A DNA stretch of 64,000 nt, taken from NCBI GenBank assembly GCA_031553765.1, contig JAVBKY010000003.1:558001-622000 (forward strand), read 5' to 3'. Shown here in pieces: positions 6,962 through 15,362 of this stretch (the stretch's first letter is position 1; each line of letters opens with the position of its first letter). The stretch comes from JAITMY01 sp031553765. Its GTDB lineage: Bacteria > Bacteroidota > Bacteroidia > Bacteroidales > UBA932. Position numbers and translations under genes: made by a program. Under the pieces are notes generated by a model. It saw only the letters and a list, made by a program, of their open reading frames with translations, searched no databases and had not been told where the DNA came from.

Positions 6962-8596
6962 ATGAGAACTTTTCTTCTTAGCCTTGCCTTTATAATACCA
7001 AGCGTTATGGCAGCAGCACAACAAACTACTGACGAAGCGTATATGCGCAGCTCCATGTCTGTACTCCTGGTAAGTCGCCCCTATGGCAACAAGGGCAGCT
7101 ATGATGCGCAAATTCAAAAGTACTTTGCAACCTTAAACTTAAGTAGCAAGTACGACATCAATCCTCTTTCCAGCAAAATTCTTGATATGAGTTCGGCCGG
7201 TAGCACTACATCGGGTGCTATTGAGCAAAAGCTCAACTCGCTCAACGTTGGTAAGGAGGTAATCTCGTATTGGTTCAACAGGCAGCCCAGTGGCAGCATG
7301 GACATGTCGCAAATTTGGAAGCGCGGAATGTACAACGCCACCGATCAAAATTATCTGCAAGCCGTTGCCACCAAGCGAGGCGTAGACGAATTGAAAGATG
7401 CTGGATTGAATCTTGTTAAGCGCAGCTATGTTGTAGTGCTTGATGTGTCCAACGTTACGCTTCAGCAAATGCCCAACACGTCTATTTGCTACTTTACCGG
7501 TTTTGTCAACACCCACCTCTACGCCCTATCCTATAACGAGCATATGCAAAATGCTATTTTTGACTGTTGGATTGATGAGAGCACGCAAGTGTATGAGTTG
7601 AGTAAAAAAAGGGCAGAGTTTAACAACTTAAGCTTTAACGTAAAGCACGTGCGCACCATAAGCACCAACGTATCCTCTCTTGATGCCGGCAGGGGAATGG
7701 CCTCAGCATTCTTGGCTGTAGCAAATAAAAATCAAAATAACTCCTCCTGCGGTTCGTCAGATGACGAGCTGAGAAAATTTACGGCTGATACCTACAGACA
7801 AGCCTTGCAGTCACTCGAAGAGAAGCAGGCAGACCTGAAGGTAAAAACGCCCATTGTAAGCACCTGCCCCATTAAGGCAAAAATTGGGGAAAAAGAGGGC
7901 GTTCACCGCAGCCAGCTCTTCCAAATTTCGGAGTATCGCGCCGACAAGTACGGCAACCCCAAAAAGCACAGAGTTGCCTACGTGCGGGCCACGGGTGTGG
8001 CCGACAACCGATACGTAGCAGATGGTTCAATGGCTACCTCCAAATTTACACCCATATCAAGTAGAAGAAGAATTCGTAAGGGGATGGACATTACTCAAAA
8101 AAATGACCATAGAATGGAGTATTATCTTGACTACGTAGGTGCAGATAATATTATGAATGTGAGCACCGGATTAGAGTATATAAACTTTTACCTTACGGGG
8201 GGATTTTCCGGGCGAATGCTTTTCGACCTCAGCTTTTGCGGATTTGATGCAACACCCAAGGCCGGCGCAGATGAGTTTCTTTTTGCATTTCGTTTAGGGT
8301 ACAATCTCGGCTTTAACATTTTTCCAAACCTCAGCGTTCATGGCTTTGCCTCTGTAGGCTTAGGGTTCTCCTCTTCCGGTAGCGTGCCCGAAACCTCAAG
8401 CTCCAGCAGCGGTGAGGAGCCAAGCATTGCCGATTACATTAACGAATATCCCATTAGCTACGGCGCAACCGTCAACCTCAGCTACTTTTATCCTGTAACC
8501 TTGTACTTCAAAATGGAAACCATAGGCTTGCTGACCGGTGGCGATGAATACCTTTACCCAATGGCGCTTGGTGGTGGAATAAAAATTGCTTTTTAA
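6962..8596 (+). CDS. hypothetical secreted protein, 544 aa, with C-terminal barrel-like region
   Basis: A signal peptide (residues 1-19, ending VMAAAQQ) shows export. The middle has a SLEEKQADLKVKTPI segment and then a block IGEKEGVHRSQLFQISEYR...RVAYVRATGVADNRYV...SKFTPISSRRRIRKGM (about 310-375), which looks like a small beta domain. The last 160 residues alternate in outer-membrane-strand fashion (LFDLSFCGF, FAFRLGYNLGFNI, LSVHGFASVGLGF, GATVNLSYFYPV) and end in KIAF, a typical barrel C-terminal aromatic. It resembles Bacteroidota proteins of unknown function. A strong terminator follows, so it is probably a single-gene unit. Confidence 0.75.
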   Translation: MRTFLLSLAFIIPSVMAAAQQTTDEAYMRSSMSVLLVSRPYGNKGSYDAQIQKYFATLNLSSKYDINPLSSKILDMSSAGSTTSGAIEQKLNSLNVGKEVISYWFNRQPSGSMDMSQIWKRGMYNATDQNYLQAVATKRGVDELKDAGLNLVKRSYVVVLDVSNVTLQQMPNTSICYFTGFVNTHLYALSYNEHMQNAIFDCWIDESTQVYELSKKRAEFNNLSFNVKHVRTISTNVSSLDAGRGMASAFLAVANKNQNNSSCGSSDDELRKFTADTYRQALQSLEEKQADLKVKTPIVSTCPIKAKIGEKEGVHRSQLFQISEYRADKYGNPKKHRVAYVRATGVADNRYVADGSMATSKFTPISSRRRIRKGMDITQKNDHRMEYYLDYVGADNIMNVSTGLEYINFYLTGGFSGRMLFDLSFCGFDATPKAGADEFLFAFRLGYNLGFNIFPNLSVHGFASVGLGFSSSGSVPETSSSSSGEEPSIADYINEYPISYGATVNLSYFYPVTLYFKMETIGLLTGGDEYLYPMALGGGIKIAF

Positions 8597-8647
8597 CGGG
8601 CCTTTACCCTACTCTTTTCATCACATCAGATGTGGCATCTCCACTTG

Positions 8648-8682
8648 TTAGGGGTGTCGAATTGGTAATTCGGCACCCCTAA
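8648..8682. terminator. long hairpin after the 544-aa protein gene
   Basis: Two 16-base arms (8648-8663 and 8667-8682) pair with one G-U wobble around a three-base loop. There is no clear T-run after it, so termination is likely but not certain. Confidence 0.6.
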
Positions 8683-8792
8683 CCATCTTGTGCCCTACGC
8701 ACAATCATTTTAAAAGCATTAATTCATATGGTCTCTTGTGATTTTTTACGCCTTTGTGTTACTAATTATTCAAGAGCAAACAATTTCCCGGG

Positions 8793-8800
8793 TAGCTTTG
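8793..8800 (+). promoter_or_regulatory. -7 promoter box for the ECF sigma factor gene
   Basis: TAGCTTTG matches TAnnTTTG and lies 27 bases ahead of the start codon. The -33 region is not recognisable. Confidence 0.45.
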
Positions 8801-8827
8801 CTTGACAATAAAAATTAGAAGTTAAAA

Positions 8828-9343
8828 ATGGAGCAGGATCAAAAGGACAAGGAGGAGGAGTTCTTGAAGGTGTTTGAGGCTAACGTGGGCATCGTAATCA
8901 AAATTACGAGGGCATATGCCAACACTACGCATGACCGCGAGGACCTAACCAACGACATTGTGGTGGAGCTATGGCGATCGTTCGATACGTTCAAAGGACA
9001 ATCCGCCATCTCAACGTGGATTTATAGGGTGGCGCTAAACACCTCTATGAACTATCGGCGGCGCAAAAAGCACGACTCGCTGTTCAGCTTTGGGAACTAC
9101 TCAAAGCAGCTGGAAAATCTACACTGGCTCTCGGAGCGCGACAATACGCCCGAAACTGAATTTCTCTACCGATGTATTGAGGAGCTGGATGCCATTAACA
9201 AGGCTATTATCCTACTCTACCTGGACGGAAAATCGCACGAGGAAATTGCCCTCATCACCGGTATTTCGAAAACCAACGTGGGCACGCGCATCGGGCGCAT
9301 TAAGGAGCAAATGAAAAAATTTATTCAACATCAAAACAATTAG
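8828..9343 (+). CDS. ECF-type RNA polymerase sigma factor
   Basis: A 171-residue sigma-70 family protein with only regions 2 and 4, as in extracytoplasmic-function sigma factors. Region 2 covers about 15-82 (DREDLTNDIVVELWRSFDTF, then STWIYRVALNTSMNYRRRKK). Region 4 covers about 120-168 (AINKAIILLYLDGKSHEEIA, then ITGISKTNVGTRIGRIKEQM). It would direct RNA polymerase to a small set of promoters. The next gene starts four bases after its stop and encodes a membrane protein, the usual place for an anti-sigma partner. The signal and regulon are unknown. Confidence 0.9.
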   Translation: MEQDQKDKEEEFLKVFEANVGIVIKITRAYANTTHDREDLTNDIVVELWRSFDTFKGQSAISTWIYRVALNTSMNYRRRKKHDSLFSFGNYSKQLENLHWLSERDNTPETEFLYRCIEELDAINKAIILLYLDGKSHEEIALITGISKTNVGTRIGRIKEQMKKFIQHQNN

Positions 9344-9347
9344 CATC

Positions 9348-9944
9348 ATGGAATGGAACGAACTACAAGCCATGTGGCAACAATACGACGCACGCATTGC
9401 TGAAAATACACGTATTAATAAGGAAGTTTTAAAACGAATGCTCTCGGCAAAGCCGGAGAGAAGGATAAATTGGGCGGCTTGGAGGGCCGGCACAAGGTTA
9501 CTGGTATCCCTTATTGTAGTACCAATAACATTTTTTGTGCTTCCAAAATACGCTGATATAAGATTTAATAGCGGTATTCCTCTGTATATAGGCATACTAC
9601 TGTACGTTGGAGGAGCATCAATAACCTATTTTTGGGCAATAAGGCATGTTTGGTCGCTTCGTAAAATCAATTTCACAAACCCCATTACTACCACAAGAAG
9701 ACTTGTTACCCAAATCGAAAATTTTCAAATGAAAGAGATAAAAATAGGGAGTTTCATGGTAACACCAATCCTGGCAATCTGCGTATTTCTCATATTTAAC
9801 ATGCGTGGTGCATCCATCAGCTTTTTGCTGTTTTTCTGTGTCACAATGATTGCTCTCATGTACCTTCGCTTCAAAAAGTCAAGCCAATGGTTCAAAAAAC
9901 TCAACGCGGAGCTTGATGAAATTGAGCAGCTGGAAAAGGAATAA
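9348..9944 (+). CDS. four-helix membrane protein, possible regulator of the ECF sigma factor
   Basis: The 198 residues contain a soluble N-terminal stretch (about 1-45, MEWNELQAMWQQYDARIAEN, which could be amphipathic), two hydrophobic segments at about 48-68 and 74-98, a short cytoplasmic link, and two more at about 138-175. It ends in a charged helix (LNAELDEIEQLEKE). It starts four bases after the sigma gene, so they are co-translated. Proteins of this shape often follow ECF sigma genes in Bacteroidota. An anti-sigma role is inferred from position only; I see no known anti-sigma motif. Confidence 0.75.
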   Translation: MEWNELQAMWQQYDARIAENTRINKEVLKRMLSAKPERRINWAAWRAGTRLLVSLIVVPITFFVLPKYADIRFNSGIPLYIGILLYVGGASITYFWAIRHVWSLRKINFTNPITTTRRLVTQIENFQMKEIKIGSFMVTPILAICVFLIFNMRGASISFLLFFCVTMIALMYLRFKKSSQWFKKLNAELDEIEQLEKE

Positions 9945-9965
9945 TTGCTGGTTTAATATCGTAAT

Positions 9966-10005
9966 AAATAGTAGTGCCGGGGTTTCAACTCCGACACTGC
10001 TATTT
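9966..10005. terminator. hairpin between convergent genes
   Basis: Arms at 9966-9982 and 9989-10005 form a 17-base stem with three G-U wobbles. It separates the sigma factor operon from the convergent flavoprotein gene and ends in a short T-run. Confidence 0.7.
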
Positions 10006-10009
10006 ACCC

Positions 10010-10546
10010 CTAAACCAACCTTCCCATTTCGTATGTCTTTTGCAGCACGGGTTTGTCTTTTATTTCGCCCATGTGCCACACACCTGTTCCGTAAATAAAG
10101 CCCCTCTCCTTTGGATTTTCAAGGCAAGATAAAAACCGCCTGAAGCTGTCTATGGTACCATCCATGGCCTCCTTTCCGGCATCAGCGGCAGTCATGATAA
10201 AGTAAAAATCCTTGTTGCTGATTTCGGTATAGCGCGAGCAAGTGCGGTCAATGAGGGTTTTCATTTGCGCGTTCAGCGTGTAAAAGTAAACGGGCGTGGC
10301 CATTACAATAGCATCAGCGGCTACCATTTTATCCAAAATGGTGGGCATATCGTCCTTTTGCGGGCATGGCTTTTTATGGAAGCAGGTACCACAACCGGTG
10401 CAGTAGCCAACCTTCATGTCCTTCAAAAAAATCTTTTCAACGCTGTGTCCCGCCTCCTGCGCTCCCTGTATAAATCTGTCGCACAAGGTATCCGAGTTGC
10501 CGCCGCGGCGCGGGCTGGCCAATAAAATCAAAACTTTCTTGTTCAT
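10010..10546 (-). CDS. NADPH-dependent FMN reductase / flavodoxin-fold protein
   Basis: A 178-residue flavodoxin-like protein. The FMN phosphate-binding loop is SPRRGGNSD near residues 11-19. A cysteine-rich stretch follows (GYCTGCGTCFHKKPCPQKDDM, about 47-67), as in iron-sulfur flavoproteins and related reductases. MATPVYFYTLNAQMKTLIDR is the conserved FMN-contact region. It likely moves electrons between NAD(P)H and small quinone or nitro substrates, but the true acceptor is unknown. Its start overlaps the end of the upstream HAD phosphatase gene by four bases, so the two are one operon. Confidence 0.85.
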   Translation of the reverse strand: MNKKVLILLASPRRGGNSDTLCDRFIQGAQEAGHSVEKIFLKDMKVGYCTGCGTCFHKKPCPQKDDMPTILDKMVAADAIVMATPVYFYTLNAQMKTLIDRTCSRYTEISNKDFYFIMTAADAGKEAMDGTIDSFRRFLSCLENPKERGFIYGTGVWHMGEIKDKPVLQKTYEMGRLV

Positions 10547-11208
10547 ATTTTTGATATAAAAAGTAACTCTTTCAATTCGTTAATATCCTTCACAACGTAA
10601 GTTGCTCCAGCCGCCGATAGCTCCTCATAGCTGCCATAGCCGTACAGCACACCTACGGAGTCAATACCCACCGCTTTGGCGCCCAAGATATCGTGCTTGC
10701 GGTCGCCCACCATTACCATATCATCCTGTGGAGTGAGCTTGCACGAGCTGAGTACATAGCGTATCACATCGGCCTTGGCGTTGCGCGAGCTATCGAGCAG
10801 CGCACCACCGACAAAAACAAACTCATTAAGAATACCAAAATGTTCCAAGATTTGTCGGGCAAAAACCTCAGGTTTGGAGGTTGCCAAGTACAGCTTCAAC
10901 CCTGCCTCATTTGCTTGACGCAAAAAGTCTTTTATCCCGACATATATTTCATTTTCATAAAGCCCTTGTTGCGAAAAATACTCGCGGTACTTTACCAACG
11001 CCTCCTGTACCTGTTGAGGTGAGAAGTGGTAAAACTCCTGAAATGAGTCAACTAACGGTGGTCCAATAAACGGGTGAAGCGTGCTCAAATCCTGCACTTC
11101 AATACCGAAGTGCTGCAGCGCGTAGGCTACGCTTTTGGTAATACCCTCGGCAGGGTCGGTTAGGGTTCCATCAAGATCGAGGAGAAGGTGGCGGTAGGGT
11201 TTTTTCAT
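10543..11208 (-). CDS. HAD-superfamily phosphatase (phosphoglycolate phosphatase-like)
   Basis: A 221-residue HAD hydrolase of the Gph type. The nucleophile motif is DLDGTLTDP (residues 11-19, Asp11 the likely nucleophile and Asp13 the acid/base). Motif II is ATSKP near 109-113, and motif III/IV is VMVGDRKHDILGAKA near 165-179. The cap is the helical C1 type. It removes phosphate from a small metabolite; phosphoglycolate is the family default but other substrates are possible. Co-transcribed with the overlapping flavodoxin-like gene downstream. Confidence 0.85.
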   Translation of the reverse strand: MKKPYRHLLLDLDGTLTDPAEGITKSVAYALQHFGIEVQDLSTLHPFIGPPLVDSFQEFYHFSPQQVQEALVKYREYFSQQGLYENEIYVGIKDFLRQANEAGLKLYLATSKPEVFARQILEHFGILNEFVFVGGALLDSSRNAKADVIRYVLSSCKLTPQDDMVMVGDRKHDILGAKAVGIDSVGVLYGYGSYEELSAAGATYVVKDINELKELLFISKI

Positions 11209-11269
11209 AGAGGTTATTTTACATATTCTTCTTTTATCACTTTTTCCTTGATGAAAAGATAATCAAAAA

Positions 11270-11640
11270 ATCAAGAACGGCGAAACTTCCAGCCACCGCC
11301 AAGAATCGCTAGCTCGGACGGTAACATCCGCTCCTTCGCAGCGATTCTATGGCTCTTGCCCACGCCGGCTCGTCGCCGTTCAACCCAACGCACCGTGCGC
11401 TTACGCGCAGGATTGCCATAACACGAGCGCGCTTGTGCAGATGGACAAGATTGCACGAACAGTGCAAATGTGCGCCGGCCTGACCGGATAGGCGCGCCGG
11501 CGTGGGCAAGCGCGTAGCAAAACGATGAGCGTCGTATGAGACGCGAAATACAGTTTTGCACGCGACGGGATGAAGCTTCGTCCGGTCTTGACTTTTGGTT
11601 ACTTTGGGTCAAACCAAAGTGACAAAAAGAAAACAAACAT
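11270..11640. repeat. GC-rich structured intergenic element
   Basis: This stretch is clearly richer in G and C than its AT-rich edges. It contains a perfect 15-base inverted repeat (11355-11369 with 11496-11510) and a nine-base hairpin (AGAATCGCT at 11302-11310 with AGCGATTCT at 11340-11348). A 121-codon frame on the minus strand is open across it but has low-complexity, shadow-like composition, with the string QKSRPDEASS that I recall in other spurious Bacteroidota frames. I read it as a dispersed repeat or structured RNA, not a gene. Confidence 0.5.
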
Positions 11641-11705
11641 TTTAAAAACTATCGTAAAGATAGCTTAATAAATTTGCCTGCGAATTATGCGGTTTTCCTT
11701 TGTTG

Positions 11706-11713
11706 TACCTTTG
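11706..11713 (+). promoter_or_regulatory. -7 promoter box for the barrel protein gene
   Basis: TACCTTTG matches TAnnTTTG exactly and is 24 bases ahead of the preferred ATG at 11738. This supports that start over the one at 11687, which lies upstream of the box. Confidence 0.55.
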
Positions 11714-11737
11714 ATTTTAAACTCTAAGTTAACTCTT

Positions 11738-12805
11738 ATGAAAACTCGCACGCTAATGTTAGCAGCCATGTTGCTGCTCCCCACCCTACTACACGCTCAA
11801 CAAGACACCAGCTCAACAAAAAAAGAGGGAAAAAAATTCGGCATAACCGGTGTTCCCGACCTTTCATTCGACCGTTCACGAGGTTTTGGCTTTGGCGCCA
11901 TGGGCATGATGGTATTTGATGTAGACAAAAAGCACCCGCAGGCACCACCATCGCAGCTATCAATTATGGGAACTTACACTACCAAAAAAAACTGGTACGT
12001 GATGAGCTTTGCCCGGCTCTTTTTGCATAACGATGATTACCGTGTGATGTTTGGCGGCGGTTACATGAATTCCAACTTTCAAACCTACGTGAACATTGGC
12101 GACGAAAGTGTTGTTGTTCCCTACAATACCTATGGTACCTTTTTCTTTGGATCCCCCTCCATACGCGTGTACGACAGGATTTACGTAGGCGTCAGCTTTC
12201 AGTTTTTTCGCACGCACCTTATATTCGATGAGTCGAGTTTAGGCTTGGATAATACCACCAGCAACAGCTACCAAAATGCTTTGGGGTTAAATATTTTGTA
12301 CGATTCAAAAGACAACCAGTTTTCCCCCTCAAAAGGGCTATTTGCCGGCGTTATTTACAAAAACTTCCCCTCGTGGTTGGGCAACGATAGCATATTCAGC
12401 AAGCTCAACTTAATGGCAAACTACTACCTCCGCCTGAACCCGCACATGATACTGGCCTCGCGCGCATCGGGGGAGATAGCGGTGGGTAACAGCATCCCTT
12501 TTATAGCGCAAAGCTACGTGGGCAACAAGGATATTCGCGGCTATACCAAGGGTGAATATCGCGGCAACCAGGTGTACGCCATACAAAGCGAGTTGCGTTG
12601 GAACATGTACAAGGCCTTTGGCATGGTAGGATTTTTTGGCTTGGCCATGGCACATAGCCCGGGAGAAACCAGCCCGGTGCTGCCCGGTGGCGGTATTGGC
12701 GTACGCTATAAGGTGCTGCCAAAGTTCAACCTCAACATAGGAGTGGATGGCGCTCTGGGTAAGGACGACTGGGGTGTTTATTTCCGCATTGGCGAGGCAT
12801 TTTAG
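11738..12805 (+). CDS. outer-membrane protein of the Omp85/BamA-barrel type
   Basis: A signal peptide (MKTRTLMLAAMLLLPTLLHA) starts at ATG 11738; an earlier ATG at 11687 lies ahead of the promoter box. The mature 335 residues form alternating strands typical of an Omp85/D15 surface-antigen barrel: NILYDSKDNQFSPSKGLFAG (the RDxRD-like start of the barrel), YVGNKDIRGYTKGEYRG (matching the conserved GxxxxRG turn of the L6 loop), then YAIQSELRW and a final FRIGEAF. No POTRA repeats are present, so it is a barrel-only member. Cargo unknown. The stop overlaps the convergent AraC gene by four bases. Confidence 0.83.
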   Translation: MKTRTLMLAAMLLLPTLLHAQQDTSSTKKEGKKFGITGVPDLSFDRSRGFGFGAMGMMVFDVDKKHPQAPPSQLSIMGTYTTKKNWYVMSFARLFLHNDDYRVMFGGGYMNSNFQTYVNIGDESVVVPYNTYGTFFFGSPSIRVYDRIYVGVSFQFFRTHLIFDESSLGLDNTTSNSYQNALGLNILYDSKDNQFSPSKGLFAGVIYKNFPSWLGNDSIFSKLNLMANYYLRLNPHMILASRASGEIAVGNSIPFIAQSYVGNKDIRGYTKGEYRGNQVYAIQSELRWNMYKAFGMVGFFGLAMAHSPGETSPVLPGGGIGVRYKVLPKFNLNIGVDGALGKDDWGVYFRIGEAF

Positions 12806-13977
12806 TTCGAGCCCTTACGCCATGCGCTGGGGGTGCAACCATGCTTCTGCCTAAAAGCGCGGTAAAAAGTGGAGGTAGAAGAAAAACCCGATTCAGTAGC
12901 AATCCAATCCAAAGAATACTCAACATTGGGCTCCATCAATAATATCTCGGCATGAGCAACTCTCTGCATGTTGATATAGTCAGAAAATCGAACGCCATAC
13001 GTTTTGTTGAGTAGCTGAGAAAGGTAGGTACGATTGGTGCCGAGTTTTTGTGACAAATCGTCAAGAGTAAGGTTGGATTGCAGGTACAATTTTTCGCTAT
13101 CCATCAGCTGTTGCAAACGCTTGTTCAGCGCGCTTAGCATAGTATCATTAACCATCTCCGCCAGCGGCTCACTTTTGGCTGGCTCTTGCCCTACTTGCGC
13201 CTGCTGATATTCCAAATCAGCCGACGTAAAGCGAAGGTTGAGCACGCTACGCCCAACCATAAAAAGCACAACCGCAAACACCACGTACATCAGCTGCTGT
13301 ACCGGCAAGTTGGGCCAGCGCATAACCGCTACAAAGGTTGCGTATAACAACGTAAGTGCCTGCAAAGCAAAAATGGCGTAGAAAACAAAGTAGGTCGCCA
13401 ACTCATCCTTATCGTCCACGTTAGAGTAGCAGTCCTTCAACCTGCGGCTGTAGCGATGAAGCAGCACGCGCACATACAGCATCGACCCCAACATTTCCGC
13501 TATCATAATAACGTTGAAAAGCGAATAGTCCGCCAATCGAAGTAGTTGATAAGTAATAGTATGAGGTTCGGGAAGATCGGCCTCAAAGTACGTATTGCGC
13601 ACAAATATCACGGCGGCATCCTCACCCACTAAAACAAAAAGTACCACAACACTCATCCATACGAGTAAGGGCGGAATAAATAGCCACAATGCCGAAGACA
13701 GCCTCACCCTGTTTTCGGTAAGAAAGCAGAAGTAGATTGCCTGCAGCGGAATAACAAAAAGAGTCAAAAACCCGTAAATAATATCGCCGTGATAGTAGAG
13801 CACATAATCATCGCCCACCTCCAGGGTGTAGTAAAGGAAAATAAGCGACCAAAATAAAAAGACAACACCCATAATTTTGGATGAAAAACCGTGTTGCTCT
13901 TTTTTGAAAAAAAGCAAAATGGCCAACACCAAAGAAGTGATCATTGCCACATATGGAAAAATTAAGGGGGAAATCAT
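12802..13977 (-). CDS. AraC-family regulator with N-terminal membrane sensor
   Basis: The N-terminal half (about 1-235) holds seven to eight hydrophobic segments. A soluble linker follows, and the last 100 residues are an AraC DNA-binding domain with two helix-turn-helix units: LTLDDLSQKLGTNRTYLSQL and then DWIATESGFSSTSTFYRAFR. The ending KQHGCTPSAWRK is the standard AraC terminus. I chose ATG at 13977 (391 residues) because a promoter box at 14015-14022 would start transcription near 14008, which leaves little leader for the starts at 14001 (ATG) and 14004 (TTG). It probably senses an envelope signal and regulates nearby genes. It is one of three of this design in the window. Confidence 0.85.
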   Translation of the reverse strand: MISPLIFPYVAMITSLVLAILLFFKKEQHGFSSKIMGVVFLFWSLIFLYYTLEVGDDYVLYYHGDIIYGFLTLFVIPLQAIYFCFLTENRVRLSSALWLFIPPLLVWMSVVVLFVLVGEDAAVIFVRNTYFEADLPEPHTITYQLLRLADYSLFNVIMIAEMLGSMLYVRVLLHRYSRRLKDCYSNVDDKDELATYFVFYAIFALQALTLLYATFVAVMRWPNLPVQQLMYVVFAVVLFMVGRSVLNLRFTSADLEYQQAQVGQEPAKSEPLAEMVNDTMLSALNKRLQQLMDSEKLYLQSNLTLDDLSQKLGTNRTYLSQLLNKTYGVRFSDYINMQRVAHAEILLMEPNVEYSLDWIATESGFSSTSTFYRAFRQKHGCTPSAWRKGSN

Positions 13978-14014
13978 AACAGCACAGCGTTTAACTAACA
14001 TCAATAAACCATAG

Positions 14015-14022
14015 CAAAGGTA
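14015..14022 (-). promoter_or_regulatory. -7 promoter box for the AraC regulator
   Basis: On the minus strand the sequence reads TACCTTTG, a full match to TAnnTTTG, 38 bases ahead of the chosen start. Confidence 0.5.
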
Positions 14023-14080
14023 TTGATTTTTTAAACAATAGCAGGTATCTCCTCATTGTAGAAGTTTCAGCACATTTTTA

Positions 14081-14088
14081 TAACTTCG
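14081..14088 (+). promoter_or_regulatory. possible -7 promoter box for the esterase gene
   Basis: TAACTTCG differs from TAnnTTTG at one base and lies 24 bases ahead of the start codon. TTG at 14056-14058 is a candidate -33 element. Confidence 0.35.
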
Positions 14089-14111
14089 TAAAAAACAAAA
14101 CCGTCATCGCC

Positions 14112-15116
14112 ATGCGTAAAACTTTAACTTTTTTACTCGGAGTTTTATACACTACCGTATCATTAGCGCAGGATTACTGCGATAGGGATAGCAACATCCC
14201 GCGCGACACCTCCTTTACCGTATATCAAACCTACATCAAGGAGCGAAAATACCGACCCTACATACAAATTGCTCACCCGCAGCTACCCGATGGAGTGGTT
14301 GCCCATGAGTGTTTGGTGTACTCCACGCTTACCAATTCCAACGGAAAAACACGCGAGCTGCACCTCAACATTTACCGCCCCAAAAATGAACAGCTGCTTC
14401 CCGCACTACTCATGGTGCACGGCGGCGGGTGGAATTCGGGCGACCTGTCGCTGCAAATTCCCATGGCACAGCAAATAGCCGCACACGGATATGTGACTGT
14501 ACCTGTAGAGTACCGGCTTATACCTGAAGCCCTATATCCCGCAGGAGTAAACGACCTGCGCAGCGCCCTGCGCTGGTTGCGAGCCAACGCCGCACGCTTT
14601 GGTATTGATACGACACGAATAGCCATTTCGGGTTGCTCGGCCGGCGGACAATTGGCCAATCTTATTGGCATGGCTAACGGTAAGGGCGATGCCGCTAACA
14701 CCGCATCATCACAGGTACAAGCAGTAGTTAACATTGACGGGTTATCGGATTTTACAAATCCAGAAACCGTGGAACGGGCGCGCCTTGCGCGGGCGAACAA
14801 CCAAAAGTTGCCCGTAGACATGATTTGGTTGGGGGGCAACTACCAGGAGCAAAAAGCAACATGGGAAGACGCATCGCCCATTTACCACGTCAGCCGTAAC
14901 TCAGCGCCCGTATGCTTTATCAACAGCTCCATACCACGCTTTCACGCGGGGCGTGATGAGCAAATACACAAACTTGATAGCCTCGGGATTTATTCTGAAG
15001 TGCACACACTTCCAGATACGCCTCACCCCTTCTGGCTTTTTCACCCGTGGTTTAGTAACACTGTTGACATTATGACCAATTTCTTGGACAAAGTATTCAA
15101 AAACTCAACTCACTAA
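14112..15116 (+). CDS. secreted alpha/beta-hydrolase (esterase/lipase)
   Basis: A 334-residue hydrolase with a signal peptide (1-19, ending VSLAQ). The oxyanion-hole motif HGGGW is at 103-107, the nucleophile elbow GCSAGG at 174-179 (Ser176), and the catalytic histidine is likely in DTPHPFW near 309. This is the HSL/carboxylesterase branch, close to the BD-FAE group that removes acyl groups from plant polymers, though other esters are possible. It likely acts in the periplasm. It stands alone, with a palindrome just after its stop. Confidence 0.85.
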   Translation: MRKTLTFLLGVLYTTVSLAQDYCDRDSNIPRDTSFTVYQTYIKERKYRPYIQIAHPQLPDGVVAHECLVYSTLTNSNGKTRELHLNIYRPKNEQLLPALLMVHGGGWNSGDLSLQIPMAQQIAAHGYVTVPVEYRLIPEALYPAGVNDLRSALRWLRANAARFGIDTTRIAISGCSAGGQLANLIGMANGKGDAANTASSQVQAVVNIDGLSDFTNPETVERARLARANNQKLPVDMIWLGGNYQEQKATWEDASPIYHVSRNSAPVCFINSSIPRFHAGRDEQIHKLDSLGIYSEVHTLPDTPHPFWLFHPWFSNTVDIMTNFLDKVFKNSTH

Positions 15117-15133
15117 ATGCCGATTTTTCATTG

Positions 15134-15153
15134 CCGTCGGTTTTAACCGACGG
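15134..15153. terminator. palindrome CCGTCGGTTTTAACCGACGG
   Basis: A perfect 20-base palindrome 18 bases after the esterase stop, probably its terminator. It also resembles common Bacteroidota intergenic palindromes. Confidence 0.55.
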
Positions 15154-15173
15154 ATAAAGAAAAAATCAGGGTG

Positions 15174-15225
15174 CTGCGCGCGGGTTACAGGTGTTATTTC
15201 AAGAGAAGTTTTTGCTCCGCGCGCC
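15174..15225. repeat. GCGCGC-arm hairpin repeat, second copy
   Basis: It begins CTGCGCGCGG and ends TTGCTCCGCGCGCC, with a middle containing GGTGTTA. Read against the reverse complement of 26913-26964, the two align over nearly the full length, so they are copies of one repeat in opposite orientation. Confidence 0.6.
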
Positions 15226-15362
15226 TTCACCTCTCTTGGCGTTTTGTAGTTCAATTTGTGGACAACTTGCATGTTTTAAGAAAAACAAGCTTTCACCCGC
15301 AGCAAATGCAAAACAAAACGGAGAATTTTATCCTACTTTAGTGGAACTAAATCACAGCATTT

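Noticed and set aside
11271..11636. 121-codon minus-strand frame in the GC-rich gap
   Set aside because: Arg/Ser-rich shadow-like composition, no promoter or start signal, and it overlaps a structured repeat. I treat it as spurious.
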